Assembly: GCA_018970175.1 (NCBI GenBank)
Contig: JAGWWV010000010.1
Coordinates: forward strand, 1 to 56,016
Direction of reading: 5' to 3'
DNA: 56,016 bases
From: Acidobacteriota bacterium
GTDB lineage: Bacteria > Actinomycetota > Acidimicrobiia > Acidimicrobiales > Ilumatobacteraceae
Positions 26,800 to 34,155 of the stretch are shown piece after piece (position 1 is the stretch's first letter; each line of letters begins with the position of its first letter). The notes under the pieces were generated by a model. That model ran no database searches. It was not told the DNA's origin and saw only the letters and a program-made list of their open reading frames with translations. A program made the position numbers and the translations under genes.

Positions 26800-28241
26800 T
26801 TCGCACCTCCCATGACCCGCAGAAGTGCACCGCGCGCCTCGTCCATGTCGTCGAAGTCGACCGTCACCGTACCGATTGTCTGACCGCGCTCGTGGCCTTT
26901 CCCCGCGATCACCACGATGTCCCCGGCCCGCGCCGACGAGATTGCCACGTTGATCGCCTCACGTCGGTCGAGGATCACGCGAAGAGACTCGGGACGTCCG
27001 GCGCCCTTCGCCACCTCGTTCGCAATCGCGGCCGGGTCCTCGGAGCGCGCGTTGTCGGTGGTGACGACGACGACATCGGCCAGCTCGCTCGCGACCGACC
27101 CCATGAGCGGTCGCTTGGTCGTATCACGGTCGCCTCCACAGCCGAACACCACCGTCAGCCGCGCACCGCTCGCGAGTGTCGAGCGTGCGGCGGAAAGGAC
27201 CGCCCGCAACGAATCGGGCGTGTGGGCGTAGTCGACGTACACGGCGAACGGCGCGTCGACGTCGACGCGCTCCAACCGGCCCGGCACCCGCACAACGTTC
27301 GCCAGACCCCGCGCGATCGATTCACCGGGGATCCCCAGCACCACGGCAGTCGTTGCAGCGGCAAGGGCGTTGTAGACGTTGTGGTGACCACCGATCGGCA
27401 CGACGATGTCGAGACCGTTCCAGGAAAAGACGTTCGACGACATCGTTTCGACGAGCCCGAGAGCGTCTGCGATTCCGTAGGCATGGACCTGATCACCACG
27501 ACCCGACCCCACGAGGCGCGCGATCAACGTCCGGCCGTGCTCGTCATCGGCGTTGACCACGCTGTCATCGGCGACACCCGTCTCGAACAATTTCGCCTTC
27601 GCCTCGAAATAGGCGTCGATGGAACCGTGGAAGTCGAGGTGGTCGTGCCCAAGATTGGTGAACGTCGCAGCTCGGAACGAAATCCCATGAACCCTGTCGA
27701 GCGCAAGGGCGTGAGATGTGACCTCCATGATGATGATGCGTCGACCCGCGTCGACTGCTCTTCTCATCGCCCGCTGAAGCTCGGTCGCCTCGGCCGTCGT
27801 ACGTGCACCGCTCAGCGTGCCGAACACTTCCGGGTCGAGACCTGCGTCGGCACAGATGGCCGCCAGCATCGCCGCTGTCGTCGTCTTTCCGTTCGTTCCC
27901 GTGATCCCTACGACCGGGATCTCGCGCGAGGGGTGGCCGTGCACCGCCGCTGCGACTGCCGCGACGGCGCGGCGCGCGACGGCGGCATCCACCATCACGA
28001 CCGGCACCGACACCCGATCGACTGCACGTGTCGCGAGCAGCGCCACGGCACCGCGTCGAACCGCTTCGTCGGCAAAGTCGTGACCGTCGTGAGTCTCACC
28101 CTCTATGCAACAAAAGAGCGACCCGGTCGTGACCGCCCGCGAATCGAGATGAACGTCGTCCACCTCGACATCGCCGGCGCACGACACGAGCCAACCGTTG
28201 CGATCGAGTTCGGATGCGAGTTCCGTGAGTCGCACACCCAT
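26796..28241 (-). CDS. murE: UDP-MurNAc-tripeptide synthetase, probable meso-diaminopimelate ligase
   Basis: Adds the third stem residue in the cytosol; 481 residues. It has an N-terminal UDP-binding domain (DDVHLDSRAVTTGSLF), ATP loop GITGTNGKTTTAAML, NLGHDHLDFHG, and DYAHTPDSLRAVL. The amino-acid selecting motif reads DNARSEDP; the Arg present in the DNPR of meso-DAP ligases is kept while the Pro is Ala, so a meso-DAP substrate is inferred. ATG 28241 is 10 nt after the ftsI stop. The frame is open further upstream inside ftsI but without conservation. Confidence 0.95.
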   Translation of the reverse strand: MGVRLTELASELDRNGWLVSCAGDVEVDDVHLDSRAVTTGSLFCCIEGETHDGHDFADEAVRRGAVALLATRAVDRVSVPVVMVDAAVARRAVAAVAAAVHGHPSREIPVVGITGTNGKTTTAAMLAAICADAGLDPEVFGTLSGARTTAEATELQRAMRRAVDAGRRIIIMEVTSHALALDRVHGISFRAATFTNLGHDHLDFHGSIDAYFEAKAKLFETGVADDSVVNADDEHGRTLIARLVGSGRGDQVHAYGIADALGLVETMSSNVFSWNGLDIVVPIGGHHNVYNALAAATTAVVLGIPGESIARGLANVVRVPGRLERVDVDAPFAVYVDYAHTPDSLRAVLSAARSTLASGARLTVVFGCGGDRDTTKRPLMGSVASELADVVVVTTDNARSEDPAAIANEVAKGAGRPESLRVILDRREAINVAISSARAGDIVVIAGKGHERGQTIGTVTVDFDDMDEARGALLRVMGGAN

Positions 28242-28251
28242 CGAAGCCGAC

Positions 28252-30303
28252 CTAATGACCCGACTCACCCGCTCGGGCGTACGGATCGACCTTTGCGCAC
28301 GGCTGGGTGGTTGCGGGCGGCTTGATGCGCAACTCTCGGGCAACGAACGCACCGATATCGGAAAAGACCGGCGCCGCCGCGGTACCACCGAAGCGGTCAC
28401 GCGAACCGGCGTCGGGTTCGTCGATCGACACGAGGATCGTCACCTGAGGATCCTCCGCGGGCAGAAACCCGACGAAGCTGGCGAAGTACTTGCGTCCGGT
28501 CGTGTCGGAGCCGTAGGTGCCGTCGTTTTGCACCTTGTAGCCGGTGCCCGTCTTGCCGGCGACCGTCATGCCCGGGATCTTCGCGAGGGTTCCCGTGCCG
28601 AAGCAGACGACGTCACGCATCATGAGGTTCATCTGCGTCGCCGTCTCCTGGGTGAGGACGGGCCGCGTCGCCGAGGGTGCGACGTTGTGCATCTTGCCCG
28701 CGTCGTCGATCGTCGCGAGCACCAGCCTCGGAGCGACGTACGTCCCGTTGTTGGCAATGACGTTCATGGCCGACACCAGCTGCAACGACGTCGAGGCGAA
28801 TCCGTATCCGTAGGCAACGGTGATCTTCTCGGTGCCCTGCCACTTGTCGGACGGCTTCAGGATGCCGGCGCTCTCGTTCGGGAATTCAAGTGCCGTCTTG
28901 TCACCGAAACCGAAGGCATGGAGGTACGACTCGAGCGTCGTCGTGCTGATGCGCTGGGCGGTGAGGACCGTGCCCAGGTTCGACGACTTCACCAGAATCT
29001 CACGCACCGGCATGGCCTGGGTCGGGTGCGGGTACGCGTCGCGAATCATGTATTCGTCGAATTTCTGGATTCCCGGGACGTGAAAGACGCTGTCGGGAGT
29101 GACGGCACCCTCGTTGATGGCTGCGGCGATGCTGAAGACCTTCGCGGTCGATCCCGTCTCGTGCGCCTCGACGGCCGCAAAGTTGCCGCTGTTGGAGTAC
29201 GTACCGTCGTCCTTGCGGCGGATGTTCGCCATCGCGTACACGTCACCCGTCTTCGAGTTCATCACCACGGCGGTTCCACCACGCGCATTCACCTGACGAA
29301 CCCGCGAAAGAAGCGCCTGGTTCAACTGGAACTGAATCGAACGGTCGAGAGTGAGGACGAGGTCGTTGCCCGGAACGGGATCAACCTCGACGTTGCTCGC
29401 ACCCGGAATCGATCTGCCGTCCTTGTCCTGCTCGCGCACGAATCGCCCGTCCTGGCCGGAGAGGGTGTCGTTGTACTGCAGTTCGAGACCGGCGGTGCCA
29501 ATGCCGTCGGTGTCGGTACCGCCCACCACTGCGAGAGCAGACGGGTCGACGATCATGCGGTCCGGTTCCTTGTAGGCGGCGACACCGGGCAGGCGCAGAT
29601 CGGTCACTGCCTTGGCCCGGGCAGGATCGATCTGGCGGGCGATGAAGGTGAAGCTGGATTCGCGTGCCGCCAGCGTCGCGGCGAGTTCTTGTTCACGAAC
29701 CGGGTCGAATTGCATCAGGCCCGCGACCGCGCGCGCGGTACCGGCGGGGTCGACAACCATCGTCGGGTCGGCATACAGGGTCATCTTCGGCACCGACATC
29801 GCGATCTCACGACCGTTGCGGTCGAAGATTGCACCGCGCTCGGCACGCAGAGTCGTCGTGCGCATGCGTGCAGCAAGACCCGCCGCGCGGTAGTCGTCAC
29901 CCGACACGGTCTGCAGGTAGCCAACTTTTCCGATGAGAAAGACGAGAAGCGACACGAGCACCGCGACGGCCCAGCGGAGTCGCTTCTTGATGATCGGTGT
30001 CGCCTGTTTCGTGCGGCTCGGCCGAACGAGGACTCGCCTGACGAAACCAACCTTCGGCTTCTTGCGCGAGCGGGCGCGGGAACGAACGGGCGCCTGACGT
30101 GAACGCGCGTGCTTGGCCGGCGCCGCACCGCGTCGCGCGTGCGTTGTCGACGTGCGTGCCACGGGACGCGCACCGTGCCGCGCTCGCTGCTGCGTTCCGC
30201 CGCGTCGGGGTTCGGCGACCCCGGCATGCGAGCGCACCCGTGACGCGGACGAAGTTGAGGACGAAGACTTGGGCTTCGACGTCGTGTGTTGCCGCACGGT
30301 CAT
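28252..30303 (-). CDS. ftsI: Septal peptidoglycan D,D-transpeptidase FtsI (class B PBP)
   Basis: Cross-links septal peptidoglycan; 683 residues. A highly basic, Ser/Arg/Ala-rich cytoplasmic tail (residues 1-108) precedes one membrane helix (RWAVAVLVSLLVFLIGKVGY, about 110-129). It is followed by the PBP dimer domain (RGAIFDRNGREIAMS) and the transpeptidase with S385-TAK, S440-S-N and KTGTG at 584. The tail is longer than in most FtsI proteins, and similar tails in actinobacteria bind divisome partners (inference). ATG 30303 overlaps ftsL as ATGA. It pairs functionally with FtsW downstream. Confidence 0.97.
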   Translation of the reverse strand: MTVRQHTTSKPKSSSSTSSASRVRSHAGVAEPRRGGTQQRARHGARPVARTSTTHARRGAAPAKHARSRQAPVRSRARSRKKPKVGFVRRVLVRPSRTKQATPIIKKRLRWAVAVLVSLLVFLIGKVGYLQTVSGDDYRAAGLAARMRTTTLRAERGAIFDRNGREIAMSVPKMTLYADPTMVVDPAGTARAVAGLMQFDPVREQELAATLAARESSFTFIARQIDPARAKAVTDLRLPGVAAYKEPDRMIVDPSALAVVGGTDTDGIGTAGLELQYNDTLSGQDGRFVREQDKDGRSIPGASNVEVDPVPGNDLVLTLDRSIQFQLNQALLSRVRQVNARGGTAVVMNSKTGDVYAMANIRRKDDGTYSNSGNFAAVEAHETGSTAKVFSIAAAINEGAVTPDSVFHVPGIQKFDEYMIRDAYPHPTQAMPVREILVKSSNLGTVLTAQRISTTTLESYLHAFGFGDKTALEFPNESAGILKPSDKWQGTEKITVAYGYGFASTSLQLVSAMNVIANNGTYVAPRLVLATIDDAGKMHNVAPSATRPVLTQETATQMNLMMRDVVCFGTGTLAKIPGMTVAGKTGTGYKVQNDGTYGSDTTGRKYFASFVGFLPAEDPQVTILVSIDEPDAGSRDRFGGTAAAPVFSDIGAFVARELRIKPPATTQPCAKVDPYARAGESGH

Positions 30304-30785
30304 GGAGCGCCGTCGACTTCCGACTTGACGCGGCCGAACTGGTCGAGCGGCGAGGTCGCTTCTTCGGCCACGCGGTCCATCAAGTCACCTGTCGAGGCGA
30401 GAACCGTTGCAACCACGTCGGCATCGACGGGGACGAACCTGGCGTTGCCCGCCGGCTTCATGCCGAGTTTTGCAGCCTCCGACGACAGGCGTCCGGGGGA
30501 CTCGAGAAAGGCACGTTCGTGGCGCAGATCGTTGTAGTGATCGCGGGCCATCACGACCGATCGGTTCAGGTTGTCGAGTCGAAGCTGCTGCTTGGCCAGT
30601 TCGGTCCGCAGGATCGCCGTGAAAAAGAGCAGGCAACACAGGCTGAGTGCCGAAATGCTGATCACCCAGACGAGTCGACTGCCGCGCTCGACGACGACGA
30701 GCCGCGGGCGAGGAGTTCCGCGGTTCGGCGATACGGCAGGCGTCCGCCGCTGCGGCCGGGCAGTGGAATGAACCGTTGCCGCCAT
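30300..30785 (-). CDS. ftsL: FtsL-like septum protein
   Basis: A small bitopic protein of 161 residues: a basic cytoplasmic N-terminus, one helix (VWVISISALSLCCLLFFTAIL), then a periplasmic coiled coil (LRTELAKQQLRLDNLNRSVVMARDHY is its core) and a tail. Sequence similarity among FtsL proteins is weak; the call rests on topology and position between rsmH and ftsI. FtsL forms the FtsQLB complex that activates FtsWI. Its start overlaps the rsmH stop by one base (TGATG). Confidence 0.88.
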   Translation of the reverse strand: MAATVHSTARPQRRTPAVSPNRGTPRPRLVVVERGSRLVWVISISALSLCCLLFFTAILRTELAKQQLRLDNLNRSVVMARDHYNDLRHERAFLESPGRLSSEAAKLGMKPAGNARFVPVDADVVATVLASTGDLMDRVAEEATSPLDQFGRVKSEVDGAP

Positions 30786-31738
30786 CAGCGCACCGCCAGC
30801 TTTTCAACGACACGGAACTGCGCACTGCGCGCCCGCGGGTTCGATTCGATCTCGACGTCACTCGGTCGGCGGGCAATGCGTACACGGCGCACACGCGGCA
30901 CGGCACCGCACGCACACGGCAGACCCGGGCGACACGCGCAACCGCCGCTTTCGGCAGTTCGGAAGATCTCCTTCACGATGCGGTCCTCGCCCGAGTGGTA
31001 CGAGATGACCGCCACGCGGCCGCCAACGCACGTCGCGTCGATGGCTGCATCCAGTGCGGCCGGAATCTGGGTCAGCTCGGCGTTCACTTCGATACGCAGT
31101 GCCTGGAACGTGCGCTTTGCAGGATGCCCGCCGCGACGGCGAGTCGCGGCGGGGATCGCTGCAGTGACAGTGGCGGCCAGCTGAGAGGTCGTGTTGATGG
31201 GTCGGGCGAGAATGATCGCGTCGGCAATTCGACGCGCGAAGCGCTCGTCGGCGTTCTCCCGCAGGATTCGGGCAATCTCGTCGCGGTCGTAGGTGTTGAC
31301 GATGTCCGATGCGGTGAGCGCCTGCGACCGGTCCATCCTCATGTCGAGGGGGGCCTCGACACGGTAGGAAAAACCCCGCTCTGCGACGTCGAACTGCGGC
31401 GAGGAAACGCCGAGATCGAAGAGCGCACCAGAGATGTGCGTCGCGCCAAGGCCGGACAGCATCTCGGTCAGAACCTCGCCGAGATCGCCGAAGGCGGCAC
31501 GTCGCGTCGTCACCCGTCCGGCAAACGGGGCCAGCCGCGCCCGCGCCGCCTCGAGGGCGGTCTCGTCGCGGTCGATACCGATCACCGAGATGTCGCTGCG
31601 CGCCTCGAGGAGAGCCACGCTGTGCCCTGCTCCGCCGAGGGTTGCGTCGACAATGTGCCCGGCCGGAACGTTCGCAAACGCTTCGACGACCTCGCGCTCC
31701 ATGACGGGCGCGTGACGGAATTCTTGTGCTTCGCTCAC
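30785..31738 (-). CDS. rsmH: 16S rRNA (cytosine-1402-N4)-methyltransferase RsmH (MraW)
   Basis: Methylates C1402 in the 16S rRNA decoding site; 317 residues from GTG 31738. It has EFRHAPVMEREVVEAF, SAM loop IVDATLGGAGHSVALLE, ALFDLGVSSPQFD, DMRMDRSQALTASDIVN, FQALRIEVNAEL and VISYHSGEDRIVKEIF. A GAGGGG Shine-Dalgarno sequence 6 nt before the GTG and family length favour this start. The frame is open to 31972, with ATG at 31822 and 31870 as alternatives. Both the Shine-Dalgarno sequence and the GTG lie in the 3' arm of a 30-bp predicted RNA helix. The gap to mraZ is 142 bp, much wider than is usual for this gene pair. Confidence 0.95.
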   Translation of the reverse strand: MSEAQEFRHAPVMEREVVEAFANVPAGHIVDATLGGAGHSVALLEARSDISVIGIDRDETALEAARARLAPFAGRVTTRRAAFGDLGEVLTEMLSGLGATHISGALFDLGVSSPQFDVAERGFSYRVEAPLDMRMDRSQALTASDIVNTYDRDEIARILRENADERFARRIADAIILARPINTTSQLAATVTAAIPAATRRRGGHPAKRTFQALRIEVNAELTQIPAALDAAIDATCVGGRVAVISYHSGEDRIVKEIFRTAESGGCACRPGLPCACGAVPRVRRVRIARRPSDVEIESNPRARSAQFRVVEKLAVR

Positions 31739-31855
31739 CGGCAGCCCCTCGGCCGACGGATGCCGCCGGGATTTCTCCCCGGAACGCGCGAGACGGTAGC
31801 GGGCGGAGTTGGAGCTAGCCATCTTGCCGACCGAGAGACTGCCGGTGAGCGAAAC
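31728..31855 (-). promoter_or_regulatory. Long mRNA hairpin enclosing the rsmH ribosome-binding site and start codon
   Basis: Positions 31728-31757 pair with 31826-31855 without interruption: 25 Watson-Crick pairs plus five G-U pairs (31729/31854, 31745/31838, 31747/31836, 31753/31830, 31756/31827). The core TTCGCTCACCGGCAG (31730-31744) and its complement at 31839-31853 match perfectly for 15 bp. The five non-Watson-Crick positions are C-A on the plus strand and so wobble only in the leftward mRNA. The 68-nt loop contains ATG 31822. The 3' arm contains GAGGGG and the GTG of rsmH. Confidence 0.7.
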
Positions 31856-31880
31856 GTTTGGGTGTTGCATGCCGTCACCA

Positions 31881-32297
31881 TCACTGTCCCGAGCCGGCGA
31901 TCTTCTCGGTGCCGGCGCTCGCGATACGGCCAAAGCGCGTGGGTTCCCAAATCTCCACGCGGTCGAACGCACCTGTGACGATGACTTTCGAATTCAGACT
32001 GAGACCCGCAAACGCCCTCATCTCCTCGGTGAGAAGAACGCGACCCTGGGCGTCGATCGTGGCTTCCGCTGCGCTGCTCGAAATTGCCCTCAGCTGATCG
32101 CGGCCCATTTCGCCACGACGCACCTTGTCGAGCATTTCCTCACCGAAGCTCTTGAAGTCCTCCGACGTCCAGACGGTGACGCACTTGTCATCGCCGAGAA
32201 CGAGGAAGCAACGGGGTTCCAACTGCGGCCGGAACGCAGCGGGCAAGGCAAGTCGACCCTTGGGGTCGAGCTGCCGCTCGTGCGTGCCGACAAACAC
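31881..32297 (-). CDS. mraZ: Transcriptional regulator MraZ
   Basis: AbrB-like regulator at the head of the dcw cluster; 138 residues from GTG 32297. Two MraZ repeats are visible: VFVGTHERQLDPKGRLALPAAF at the N-terminus (first 20 or so residues) and ATIDAQGRVLLTEEMRAFA in the second half, each with the D-x-x-GR loop that binds DNA. MraZ forms ring oligomers that bind tandem TGGGN boxes upstream of itself, and such boxes are found at 32385-32409. The start follows GGAG with 5 nt spacing. The frame is open to 32468 but the upstream residues are Gly/Trp-rich and unlike the family. Confidence 0.94.
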   Translation of the reverse strand: MFVGTHERQLDPKGRLALPAAFRPQLEPRCFLVLGDDKCVTVWTSEDFKSFGEEMLDKVRRGEMGRDQLRAISSSAAEATIDAQGRVLLTEEMRAFAGLSLNSKVIVTGAFDRVEIWEPTRFGRIASAGTEKIAGSGQ

Positions 32298-32384
32298 GTT
32301 GTCTCCGTCCCGACGCCCCTTCTCCGCCGCGTGAGGGTTTCCCCACCCGCACCCACGGGGCGGGCACCACCTCCCCACAGGTGT

Positions 32385-32409
32385 CTCCACTATGTCCCAC
32401 TTCTCCCCA
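32385..32409 (-). promoter_or_regulatory. Triple TGGGN MraZ operator
   Basis: On the minus strand TGGGG (32409-32405), TGGGA (32399-32395) and TGGAG (32389-32385) are each separated by exactly 5 nt, the arrangement known for MraZ boxes. They lie inside the spacer and -10 of the predicted mraZ promoter, so bound MraZ should repress its own cluster. Confidence 0.75.
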
Positions 32410-32417
32410 CTTTGCAA
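32389..32417 (-). promoter_or_regulatory. Predicted mraZ/dcw promoter
   Basis: On the minus strand TTGCAA (32417-32412) and CATAGT (32394-32389) are separated by exactly 17 nt. This gives a leader of roughly 85 nt before the mraZ GTG. It is the only good promoter seen ahead of the division cluster. Confidence 0.6.
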
Positions 32418-32623
32418 GCATTTCCCCCCACTTTCTCCCCACCGAGCACCACCAAGGCTGGTTTCCACTCCACCTGCCGCTCACCGGCAGCCAACCCACG
32501 ATGGAGTTGCTCATGCGAAAAGCCCAATAAAAACCGCAGTTATTGACACTTTCCGACGCTCCGCGGCGTGCGCCCAGGCGACAACGAAGCTGTCCGAGAG
32601 GGCGTGGGGAAAAGTGGGGAACG

Positions 32624-33319
32624 TCAGCGCGAGAAGCGCGCGAGCGCGGTCACGAGACCGTCGAGCAGGTCGTTGGCCGCTACCAACGGGATCGGCGTCG
32701 CAAACGGGCGATCGTTCGACCCGTCGGAAAGTGACGTGATCGCACCGACGTGCACCTCGATGTTCCAGGCGAAATAGCCGACGCACTGGAACCGGGCCAC
32801 ATCACGGGTGCGGCGCTGACTGATGCCGATCACCTTCGTCATCGCGTCACGCAAATTGCCCTCGTCGTCGACCCGGAACACTTCACCGCTGCCACGGCCG
32901 GCAAAGCACAGCTGTTTCGAGAATTCGGTGGCGACGAACGGGCCCTCGTTCACGACGAGATTTTCCATCCCCATTCCGTCGAGGACCTCGCACCACGCGC
33001 GACCGACCACATGCATCGCTCGTCCGACATCGTCGAGCCACAGGGCGTCCCCGCGCGGAATCGTCACATCCACCCACACCGATTCGGTCGGGTGCACGAA
33101 CACCGCTCCCCCGCCGCTGCGACGACGCGCCACGTCGATTCCCCGGGCCGCGCAGAAGTTGACGTCGATGTCGTCGGCGGACTGCGACGAACCAAGGACG
33201 AATGCCGGGCGCTTCGGTCGCATCAGCCACACGCCGCGACCAAAGGGAAATTCCATCGCGTGCAATTCGGCGGCGTCGCCGTCACGCACGCCGTGCAGCC
33301 ACGCCGACGACCCGTTCAC
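32624..33319 (-). CDS. Lipoate-protein ligase A family protein
   Basis: A 231-residue protein with the BPL/LplA/LipB fold. ARRRSGGGAVFVHP is the family lipoyl-AMP loop and MTKVIGISQRRTR holds the conserved Lys. It probably attaches lipoate or octanoate to E2/GcvH lipoyl domains, but the set also includes amidotransferases and the exact role is not readable. It lacks the C-terminal accessory domain of E. coli LplA. The start is GTG 33319 with AGGA upstream. It lies 17 bp after the HNH gene on the same strand as the dcw cluster but is separated from it by the control region. Confidence 0.85.
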   Translation of the reverse strand: MNGSSAWLHGVRDGDAAELHAMEFPFGRGVWLMRPKRPAFVLGSSQSADDIDVNFCAARGIDVARRRSGGGAVFVHPTESVWVDVTIPRGDALWLDDVGRAMHVVGRAWCEVLDGMGMENLVVNEGPFVATEFSKQLCFAGRGSGEVFRVDDEGNLRDAMTKVIGISQRRTRDVARFQCVGYFAWNIEVHVGAITSLSDGSNDRPFATPIPLVAANDLLDGLVTALARFSR

Positions 33320-33336
33320 GAATCAATCCTGCGGTC

Positions 33337-33834
33337 TCAGGATGCTTTTGCCAAATACGGCTTCCAGGCCTCGGGTACACGGGACACCGCAAGGGTGATC
33401 CACGCCGTCTCACGCGGGGCCAGGGGCGAATTGGCGAGAGGCATGCCCGCTTCTTCGGGTGTGCGGTCACGCTTGCGGAGATTGCACGGGCGACACGCAG
33501 CCGTCACGTTTTCCCACACGTGCATTCCGCCTCTCGAGCGGGGCATGACGTGGTCGATGCTGTCAGCAGGTGCACCGCAGTACTGGCAGCGATGTCCGTC
33601 GCGAGCCATGACCGCGCGACGGGACAACGCGGTACGGCGGTGATACGGCACGCGCACGACGTAGCGCAGACGAATGACGAGCGGCGAGGGCAAAGCGAAC
33701 CGCTCCGCTCTCAACTCGCTGCCGTCGTCTTCGACAATCTCGGCTTTGTCGGACAGCACGAGGCACGCGGCGCGACGCACCGACACGATGCTGAGCGGCT
33801 CGTAGGTCGCATTGAGGACGAGCGCGCTCCGCAC
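33337..33834 (-). CDS. HNH endonuclease family protein
   Basis: A 165-residue protein with an N-terminal ALVLNATYEPLSIVSVRRA domain and a C-terminal HNH finger: CQYCG, DHVMPRSRGG, WENVTAACRPCN, with two CxxC zinc pairs and the DH catalytic pair. This chromosomal family is widespread in actinobacteria and cyanobacteria; its physiological substrate is unknown and it is not evidence for a mobile element. GTG 33834 follows GGAG by 6 nt and is preferred to the open frame up to 33903. Confidence 0.88.
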   Translation of the reverse strand: MRSALVLNATYEPLSIVSVRRAACLVLSDKAEIVEDDGSELRAERFALPSPLVIRLRYVVRVPYHRRTALSRRAVMARDGHRCQYCGAPADSIDHVMPRSRGGMHVWENVTAACRPCNLRKRDRTPEEAGMPLANSPLAPRETAWITLAVSRVPEAWKPYLAKAS

Positions 33835-33889
33835 GGTTATCTCCGCCCGGGTCTCTCGGGTCTCGTGACGGCGGCAAGAGGAAGACGTC

Positions 33890-34141
33890 TCATCGTCGAC
33901 CAACGGCCAATCGTCGGTTCTCCGCCTTGCACCACACCAGGTATTTCAGCAGGTCTTCGACCTCGAGGGAATGCTTTGGGTCCCCGTACTGAACGGTGGC
34001 CCTCATGGCGACGTAGTCGGCCGCAGGCAGCGGAAGAAAAGGTGGACGCGTCCACCAGCCGTGCCGGGCGAGGCGAAACGCCTGAACGACGGCTGTCGTC
34101 CACAACGATGGCCGACGCACGACTGCCGCAACGTGACGCAC
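33890..34141 (-). CDS. Small conserved protein of unknown function
   Basis: An 83-residue protein beginning VRHVAAVVRRPSLWTTAVVQ and continuing with RHGWWTRPPFLPLPAADYVAMR, ending in EVEDLLKYLVWCKAENRRL. I recognise the pattern as a short actinobacterial hypothetical family but know no function. The start at GTG 34141 lies 14 nt after the acyl-CoA dehydrogenase stop. The longer frame up to 34513 is the shadow of that gene. It is tryptophan- and proline-rich with no membrane helix. Confidence 0.7.
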   Translation of the reverse strand: MRHVAAVVRRPSLWTTAVVQAFRLARHGWWTRPPFLPLPAADYVAMRATVQYGDPKHSLEVEDLLKYLVWCKAENRRLAVGRR

Positions 34142-34155
34142 CGACCGGACCGCCC

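Larger units (their letters stand above)
32298..32623. other. Gene-free control region of the division cluster
   Basis: A 326-bp stretch without a credible gene. Besides the promoter and triple operator it holds further minus-strand TGGGG boxes at 32373-32377, 32426-32430 and 32437-32441, a plus-strand TGGGG pair at 32605-32609 and 32615-32619 (10-bp period), an AT-richer patch near 32515-32550, and GCTCACCGGCAG at 32479-32490. That 12-mer is identical to part of the rsmH hairpin arm. No terminator for the upstream lipoate ligase gene is obvious. Confidence 0.7.

Noticed and set aside
33337-33834. HNH nuclease as evidence of a mobile or intron-like element
   Set aside because: It belongs to a common chromosomal actinobacterial family, lies among housekeeping genes, and no repeats or integrase are near.
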